Assembly: GCA_964007475.1 (NCBI GenBank)
Contig: OZ023273.1
Location: forward strand, 29,375,557 to 29,439,556
Direction of reading: 5' to 3'
Source of the DNA: Hybos culiciformis
Taxonomy: Eukaryota; Arthropoda; Insecta; Diptera; Hybotidae
DNA: 64,000 nucleotides
A program made the translations under genes and the position numbers. This document shows, one piece after another, positions 27,101-36,100 of the stretch. The notes under the pieces were generated by a model that was not told the origin of the DNA, made no database searches, and saw nothing but the letters and a program-made list of their open reading frames with translations. How positions within the stretch are numbered: the stretch's first letter is position 1; every line of letters begins with the position of its first letter.

Positions 27101-30100
27101 TAGAATCAATTTCAAGAGGAATCATCAAAATTTCTGGCATTAGTTTAATACAATTAGCTAATACTATTAAGGAGAGATTCTTAATTGAAACTCGAACTAA
27201 AGAGTCTGAAATTAAAGCTTTGTTTTTTTTACAGTAATCTTTTGACACTGTTTGAGTATTTTGACACATTTGATTATTTTCTACTTTATTTGAATCTAAA
27301 TTTTCCATTTTGGCAACATTTATTTGATCCTGAATTGGTATACCAGTTAATAAAAATTTTGATGTTATTAATCTACTTGTATAATGAATTAATATCTGAT
27401 TATGAACATTACCAATTTCTAATCCATCATTAGTTTCATAATTATGCTTATTTTTATTATGAAGTTTATTAATTTTTTGTTCATCTGATGTTTTATTATT
27501 TTCAACATTAGTAACATTTAAAGATGAATTTTTCATATTTTCATTATTTCCTGAAATTTTTATGTTGTCATTGTAGTCATCAACATCATCATCATCAACA
27601 TCAACAAGATTTTCTAATGGTTTTTGGGTCACAGATACGTCTATATCTGTTGTATTTGTTGTTGCTGCAACTACTACTTCTGGTGCTGCTGCTAATTCTA
27701 TTCTTGGTTGAATTTCTTTTATATTAGTTATATTACTTTTGTTACTTTGATATGATACGTGACTTCCTAAAGATATATGTGAATTTATAGACTCTAGGGA
27801 TACTGTATCATCATCTTCTGGTTGACTTGATAAAGAAAAATCTTTTTTTTTCTCAAGAATTTGTGAAGAAAATTTTAATATATTATTACTAGATGAAGTA
27901 GTTGTAGACAAAGAATCTGGCATCATCATATGATCTGTATTTGTTAACAATTTTCTTGTTAGTTGTGGAGTTGTTGTTGTGCTACTACTATGTAATTTTG
28001 TTGTCGATGGTCGAAATAATTTTGTCATAGATTCTAGGGAATTTCGTTGTATGTTTTATTTTTGTTTTAAGAAAAGAAAAAAAAAATAAATAAAAAGATG
28101 AAATATTTTAAATAGATGATATATATTAATTTTAAAGAACTCAAAAATAGATTTTAAGTGAGTACGGTTGCCAAATTTTTAAATAAATTTAAATTCTTTG
28201 GAAGAATAAGGAAAGACTTTGAAACTTTCGCTTTTAAGAAAGCTGAATAATTGCAACTTACAAATTTATATGTAGTATATATATCATGCTTTAATGAATA
28301 AAATTTTATTAGTACATAAGCCTAAAACATTTGAAATGAAAACTGGAATCTTGATTTGAAATAGGTTGGTATTTGATTTATGTAAAAAAGTTAAATATTC
28401 TCTGGGTGACGCAGTCTTTGAAGCAAACGGGAAGTGTCAATGGTGTAATAGATTACTTTTAGTAGCAGTATAGAGGGTTCCGTTCGATTCCTTTCTGATC
28501 CAAATTCAAAATTTTGTTAGGTTTGCCTTTGAAAAGGGCACAATCTAACGTTATGTAAAGTCACTTTTCTGCATAAAATTATGGAAAAATATTTTTTTTT
28601 TATTTTAGTAAATGTTAAAATTTAGCACATTTAGTACTTTAAAGTTGTACATATCTTTATTTACGCAATTTAAGGTTGAAAAAATAATTTTCTTTTACTT
28701 GAACTCAAACATTTTTTAATTTTTATAATTAAAAAGTATAAAATATAGTTAAAATACACTTCAAAGTTTTTTTTTTCTTCTAATTTATGCAAAAATTCTA
28801 AACGATAACTTTTAATAAAAACTCTTCTGCCCACTCAGAATTTTATGAAAAATTTTAGGAAGTGTGTAAGCACTTCTATATAATTGAAGATTCTTTTATT
28901 TAATTTTATTTCTCTTTTTCATTTATTTATTTTTTAGGTTCGGAATTCATTTTAAGCTTGACAATTATGATGATTATCCTCATGAAATGTTGTTTTTATC
29001 TTACAACATTTTTAAAACCAGGTTGTTTTCTACTAATAAACAACAACATAAAGATAGTTAGTATTTTACGAAATTGTATCTAATGACAAAAAATTTAAAA
29101 ATCCAAAAAGTTGAAAACGGTTTTTATACTTCAATAATGACTTGTTGTTCAATAATGACTTGAATTTTGATTAATTCTCGCGTGTTAATCGTAATTGGAT
29201 ATGATCGGATGTGTGTTCATGTCACGCTTCCAAATCGACAACCCTTACATAGAAAGTTTCACTATGATTTAATTTTCGCCACTTAAACGTCTGCCGCCGT
29301 CCACTGGGTCAAACTTATGCGAGCACCGAACGAATAAGGGTTCAGTACATCAATTGGATTAGGTGCGACCAACGATATGTATATTAAGAAGATAAATTTT
29401 TAATATAAAACTTAGATTTTATTAAATCAAAAATTTTATTACAAAAGTAGTAAAAAAAAAAATATTTTGTTTTATTATATTAAAGAAAATAATTTTTTTT
29501 TTATTTTGCTTTTTAATCTCACAAACTTTTTCTTTCTTATACCATAATATTATTAGTTTTCGAAAACTAATCTAAAAGGACTAACTATATAATCTTAGTT
29601 AGTTTTTTATACACTACTTCAACTAGAATATGTTCACTTCTACACTTCTACTGAACTAATATTGGAAAATTAAATTTAAAAAATTTGTTGTATATATTGT
29701 GGAAATGTGGAATATTCATAAGAGGAGTTCAATAAAAATTAAATTAACCCAAGAATTGATACAAAAAACTTTTTTAATTTAACATTAAATGCATAAAATA
29801 GTATTTTCATTGATTTTGTTTGCCTTAAAAAATAAAATAAAATAAAACCCTATTATAAAATATTATTCTATTGTGTTGAAATAATAATATAATAAAAATC
29901 TACAAATTATAAAAATTAAAATCACACTTCTACAAACTCCTCCTTATTGCAATCAAAAAATAGTCTGAAAATAATGTGCATCAATGTTTTATTTTATACT
30001 TATTTTAAAAATATCAAAAGTTAAAACTTGAAAAATTGGACATTGGATTTTTTTTTTATTTTTTCAACTTCCAAGGAAAGAAAATCATATTTATATTCAA

Positions 30101-33100
30101 AAGTTCAAAATATTCAAATAAGGTATAGGTATAATTTTCCTGAAATATGTTTAGGTGATGAATCGAAATCTATTTTTTTTTTGTTGCGTTGTTAGAGTTA
30201 AGTAAAATATGTTACGATATCACTGTAAGTACATGAAATTAATGAATATGAATAGTTTGAGATTATTAAGATATTAAATAAAATTAAATAAAAAATTTTT
30301 TTTCTTAAAAAGATAAGGAAAATTGTTAATTCTTGCAAAATAAGTCCAAATTATGTATCAGACCCACATACACCAGAAGGTCTAATGTTACATTTAGAAC
30401 AAAATATTAAAATAAATTTTCAAGCAATATTCCCTATATACACTACTAATTTTAGCAAATCAAAAATCTGTGCAGTTGAATATTTACACAAAATATTAAT
30501 GTTAATTTACATAACTGGATACAAGTTAAAAGAAATATCATTAATATATAATAAGAATAATGAGAATGAAATAAAAAAAAAAAACGAAAAACTTAGTTTT
30601 CGAAGCAACTTCAATTTGACAAAAGAATTTTAAAATTTTTTTTGCCAGAGGGATAAAAATATTTTTATATCTATTACAATTTTACATTTTGTTTTATAAT
30701 TGGCGATTATTTTTTTTTCTATTTGATCATAAAAAAAAATCAAAGTCCCCTAAGTCTCTTAAAGTCGATATAGTCAATGAGATTTGAGATTAATTCATTA
30801 ATTAGTAAAGGTACAACAACTACATTTACATACATATTAATTTGAATAAGCACCAATATATAAATTTTAATTGTGAAAATACATTTTTGTTGCAAAATTG
30901 GAGAAGTGCTTAATTAAGGACTTCTTGCTATGGTATGTTTAGGAATTTATTATTTTTAAAACTCAACATATGAAAGTTTTTGTTTGTTTTTCTTTTGTTT
31001 TTTCTTCTTCTTCTTATTCTATTTCTCAAATAGTAAAAACGTTCAATTTTCAAAATGAATAAAAAGACAAATGGATTACGTGATATTATGTGGTTTTTCC
31101 TCTCCTTGTTCAAAAAAAAAAGAAAAAAGAAAACTTATAATAAAAACAAAACAACTGGAGTGCAAAAAAATATAAGGAAATATATACATTAGTGCATATT
31201 ATTTATATAACGTAATATAATGTTGAGAATTTTTACTTGGACATTTTCAGAAAAATAATCCTTAAAAAATTCTTTAAAACTAAATTGTATACAAATAGTG
31301 TCAAAACATTAATACCATAACATTTTATCTTAAATTTGCAATAATCTAACTCGATTACGCAAAAAAAAGTAAATAAATTTTGGGAGCCACCAATAATATA
31401 TTTATTCTAAAATCTGGTTAATGTTCGAAATTTCTCATGTTCGAATTGAAAATGTCGACCTGAAACAAAGTAATGAAATTTATGTTTTTCGCTTTCTTTC
31501 AAAAAAATTCTCTTGGTAATAGACTTAAGAATACCTTTGCTTATAACTAACAAAACTTAGTTAAGTTTTTTCCACAAGGATAATATTTTTAGAAGTGTTA
31601 TTTATAACCATTAAATGTTTATATTATATATATTTAAATATATTTAAATTTATATTATTTTAGTTTTAATTTTTTATTTTATTTTTATAATTTTATTATA
31701 AAATCAAAGCTTTAAAGAAAGGAAGTTAAAAGCTTTTAACTTTGTAATATTTTGTTATCTTGCAAAATCATTAAATAAAATTTTGAACAAAATATTTATA
31801 ACAGAAGATAATATATAATTACTTTGTTTACAAGTTTTGTAATGTTTTTGATTTGTTGAAAATGTTTTACTAACGTACGTATTTTTTGTCTAATGAAATT
31901 CCGAATGGAAATAATATAAGTTTCAAGTAATCATACCTGATTTATGCAAAAAAAAAAAGTAAAAAAAAAATCTAAATTAATATGTTGTAAATAAATTGTT
32001 GTATATTCAATTATAATTTTAAAAAAGTTTTTAATTTGATTTACACCCAAAGAAGCCATAATAAAATAAAAATACATATGTTTGTATATACATATATACT
32101 ATAGTAAAAAAAAACTTTATATTAAAATAAATAGAATTTATTTGTGGATTGTTTTTGTTTAAAAATAGGTAACCATTGCGTTAATCGAGAAAATGATAAT
32201 ACATGACATAATAAAAATGTTTGCATGAAATTTCCAAATACAAATACATAAAAATTAAAAGAATTAGCTCCTTTTTCATGGTATGTTTGTGTTATATTAT
32301 AAAAACAATTCTTTCCTTATTATTTATTATATTAATGCACTTTTTATTCAGTCTAAAAAAACAAATCTTCAAATTTCTAGGGAAATTTTCATATATTTAT
32401 TCGTAATTTAGAATGTTATGTTAATTTCAATGTGATAAAAGTAAATAATATATGGCTACATATAAAAAAAACATTTTTTTTTAACATTTATTACACTTAC
32501 CAGTACTGGAATAAGTCAATAAATTATTAAAAAATGAACCAATAGATTCTGTCGATTTTTGTAATTTCCAATCAGCAGATGGAGTGTTTTTAGTTTTAAC
32601 ACAATCTTTCCCAACACTGCCAATTGTTATTTCAGATTCAAAATCAATACTTTTGAAAGATTCATTGTCATCATTTAAAGAAATTTGTTGTGACTTTTCA
32701 TCATCTGCCATATTCTCACACAAATCGTAGTCAGAAGTCAATGTAAAAGTATCTAAATTATCTTTGTTTTCTGTAATTACTTCAATTGTAATATCAGTAT
32801 CTTTTTCATCATTGTTAACTGAAGCCGGTGAGAAATATTCACTTCCTAGTAACTTATCATCATTGTCTTTAAGGGTATTATGAGATTCCATTTCACCCAT
32901 TTCACTTTTCGATATTTGAAATTCTGATGATTTTAAATCAATTAATCCTTTTTCACGAACATCCTCCTTAATTATAAGAAAAAGGAATCAAATGATAATG
33001 ATAAAAAGAATTATTAAATTATGTTACCATTACAAGAGAAAGAAAAAAAAACAAATTTAAATGTAGTACTACAGATCGGGTTGTGTTCTTTCATATAAAA

Positions 33101-36100
33101 TTTTACCGCAGAAAAATTCTCCGGTAAAATTTTATATGAAAAAACCTATTTTACCCGATATGTAGTACTACCTTTCAATTGCACATTACAAAAAAAAAAA
33201 TTTAATTAAAGACGAATAAGCGACAAGATGTTTTTTAAATCTATTATTTTGTTTAAAGTTCTTTCAAAAAAAAAAAGTATTTCCATAACAAAGGAAAATC
33301 AATTATTGTTTTTTTTCTTACATAATTTTCAAATAAAGAAGTCAAATAATATTTTCTTTCGATTTCATTTGATTTTACATATAAAATGAAAAAAAAATTA
33401 AAAGATTATCTGTTTAATGAAAATTAAAAAAAAAATTCTATTTTTCATTTGTATACCTTTTCATCTAAAATTGGTTTTTCTTTTAGTTCTAAAATTATAT
33501 TGTCCTGCTGTTGCTGGTGCATTTGAATATTTTTATTTAATATTTGATTTTTTAATGATTTCCTTTTCTTTAAAACTTCATTGTGCATAAAATAGAAATT
33601 CTTTCCAATTTTATTAGATGTGGTAATTTTTTTTTCTATTGAGCAATTTTTAATATTTTTCTTTCGATTCAAAAGAAAATCTATCAAAACTTCTTCGGAA
33701 TGAATTACGGTCGGTGACGAGGAGTCTTTTTCTATTGGAATTGGTTGCAAAATTGAATTAATAACCTCAAGGGATGCATTTATTATGGAATGATTTTGAT
33801 TTTCTATTGATAATAAATATAGAACATAATCATAAATTTCAATTATTTGTGTAGAATCACAAAGATTTTGAATTATAGCAATTGGTAACAGAACCCGATA
33901 AAATCCTAAAACACCAATTAAAATATTATTTAACTGCAGCATCTGTTCTTTCTCTTGTTGTTCTTTCTGCTTTTTAAATTGTTGAGAGTTTTGAATTTGT
34001 TGTTGAAAACCATAATCATTCTGATTAATAAGGAATTCTAGATGGTAAAAAAAAATACATGGAATAAAAAAAACATGTTAATATTTTTTGTTTCACAGAA
34101 ATTAAATCATGATTTCGAATTTTATGCAAGGATCTCAAAAGTTTGAGTATAATTCTGCATTCCTTAGCAAGGACGTAAGTCTTAAAAATCAACTTTTGAG
34201 ATAATTGCATATTTGAAACAATGTAAATATTTTTGACCATATCCGTTTTTTGAAAAATTTATTTTCTGGCTCTAAATATCTCAAAAATTTAGTAACATAG
34301 ACCCCCTTTTCCGTATAAATATTCTAAAATAAAAGCAGAGACTTGAATATCTCAAAATTATTAAAATATAGTTACGCCATTCTTGCTTAGTAAAGCAGAA
34401 TTCCTATCGAGCTTAGTATAATAATCACTACCTATATTATTCAAAATCTAATTAAAAAACCTCTAAAACACTTTCTTAGTATTTTAGTAAAAAAAATAAC
34501 AAGGTAGACTAGATATGGACTTTATAGACATAACATAGGACAGTGTTATTGTAATTGTCATTTAATTAATTTTACAAAAAAAAAATTGGCCATACAAAAA
34601 TGTACGAAAACTTTGGGTGGCCATATCTCCAAAATGGGGCATTTGTCCCAAGAACTGTTTTCGATTTTGGGGGTTTGGGCTACGCCTCTACACCCCCTTC
34701 AAGTTTCAGCCGATTCTGAGTGGTTCACGTCATCTGCACTATCTCACCTACTCCTTAAAATCATCACCTACTCCTTAAAACGTAGTAAAATTTATTAATA
34801 TTTACCTGCAGCCCTATTCATTCCATGTCGGACCATTAGATTCTTATTCTTTGCATTTTCAATTAAACTGATACAATTTTGAGATGAACATCTTCTTTGA
34901 ACAGCACAGTCAGAGATTATATTATCCAAAAAAACCTATTAGTTAATTTTTATCTTTAAATGTTTTAATCATACCAATTCTATATTATATTATCGTAAAT
35001 CACGACTTTTTTATTACAACAACATTATTTCCATACAAAACAGAAAAAAATATTTAGCTTAGAAAATTTGAATTTTTCTATTAGAAAAAAAAATACTTTA
35101 AATTGTTTGTTTTGGAGTTAGCGTGAGTAAATTTCTTATACATAATCGTGTGTTTATAGGGCCACTTGTAGTAATAAAATAAAGATTTTAATATTAGGAA
35201 TAAAAAATTAGAACGAATATTAAAATAAAGAAAATTTTTTCTTTAAATTTTGCTTGCGTCAAGATTAAAGTTTTCTTGTTTTGTTTTTCGTTTAATCTAG
35301 AATATGCAAAAATGCAACAAAATGTAAAGATTAAAATTTGAAAGATTGCAAAAATAAAAATAGTGAAAATTTCAAACAACTTCGAATTCATACTATATGA
35401 ACGTTACATAGAACCACAGACATACAACTTTTTTACTTAATTTGATCGTTCATCAAAATCAAAAACATATCGAATTGAAATCTTTCACAAATGTTCCAAG
35501 TCCCAGAATAACTAATTTCTGTCTATATTCGGTTAAAAATTATACTTACATCTAAAAGTTTAGAACTTTCACTATCATTCAAACATATTTGTAAATTTAT
35601 ACTAAAATTTTTCATAAATTCTGATAAGCATTCTACAAGCTGAGTTTCTTTTCTTCTGGCAATCATCTGCAAACACGGTAAGAGTTTCAAAGCATACCAT
35701 TTTAAATTTTTCTCCTTTATCTTTGAACAATAATATGAAAATAAATTCAGACAGATTCGCAGAGACCTAAAAATAATAATTATTAATTTTTTTTTTGTTA
35801 ATTAGGAGATTGTTGAACGAAATTGTAATAAGAAAAATTTCTTTGGCGTCTACCATAAGAAATTATTTAAAGTAGTGTCCACATTAATTATTATCTATTA
35901 ACAGCAAGTTAATCAGAGCTTTCTTAAATAAAAAAAAAAAAATTAAAATACCTCAAAACTAAATTCCACAATTTGAGTATTTTTATTTGTGCTTTATGAC
36001 ATTGCCAATTAAATTTTTGAAGTTTTAATATTGTAGATTTAATATTTTGGGTTGAAGATTATTTAGAAATTATTATCAATATGTATTGATACTTCTTTGT

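Larger units (their letters stand above)
28034..32500. other. HTT intron 6
   Basis: A 4.5-kb intron. It contains a tRNA-like fragment, a less AT-rich patch at about 29150 to 29380, and an uninterrupted plus-strand frame at 30292 to 30633. The rest is featureless AT-rich DNA. Confidence 0.6.

Noticed and set aside
27524..27727. Plus-strand frames over HTT exons (also 12098 to 12304, 12448 to 12708, 17494 to 17703, 27185 to 27433)
   Set aside because: These are antisense shadows of coding trinucleotide repeats in HTT exons, with no splice or homology support.
28404..28500. Functional tRNA gene
   Set aside because: A B box is present, but no acceptor stem or clear anticodon arm can be folded.
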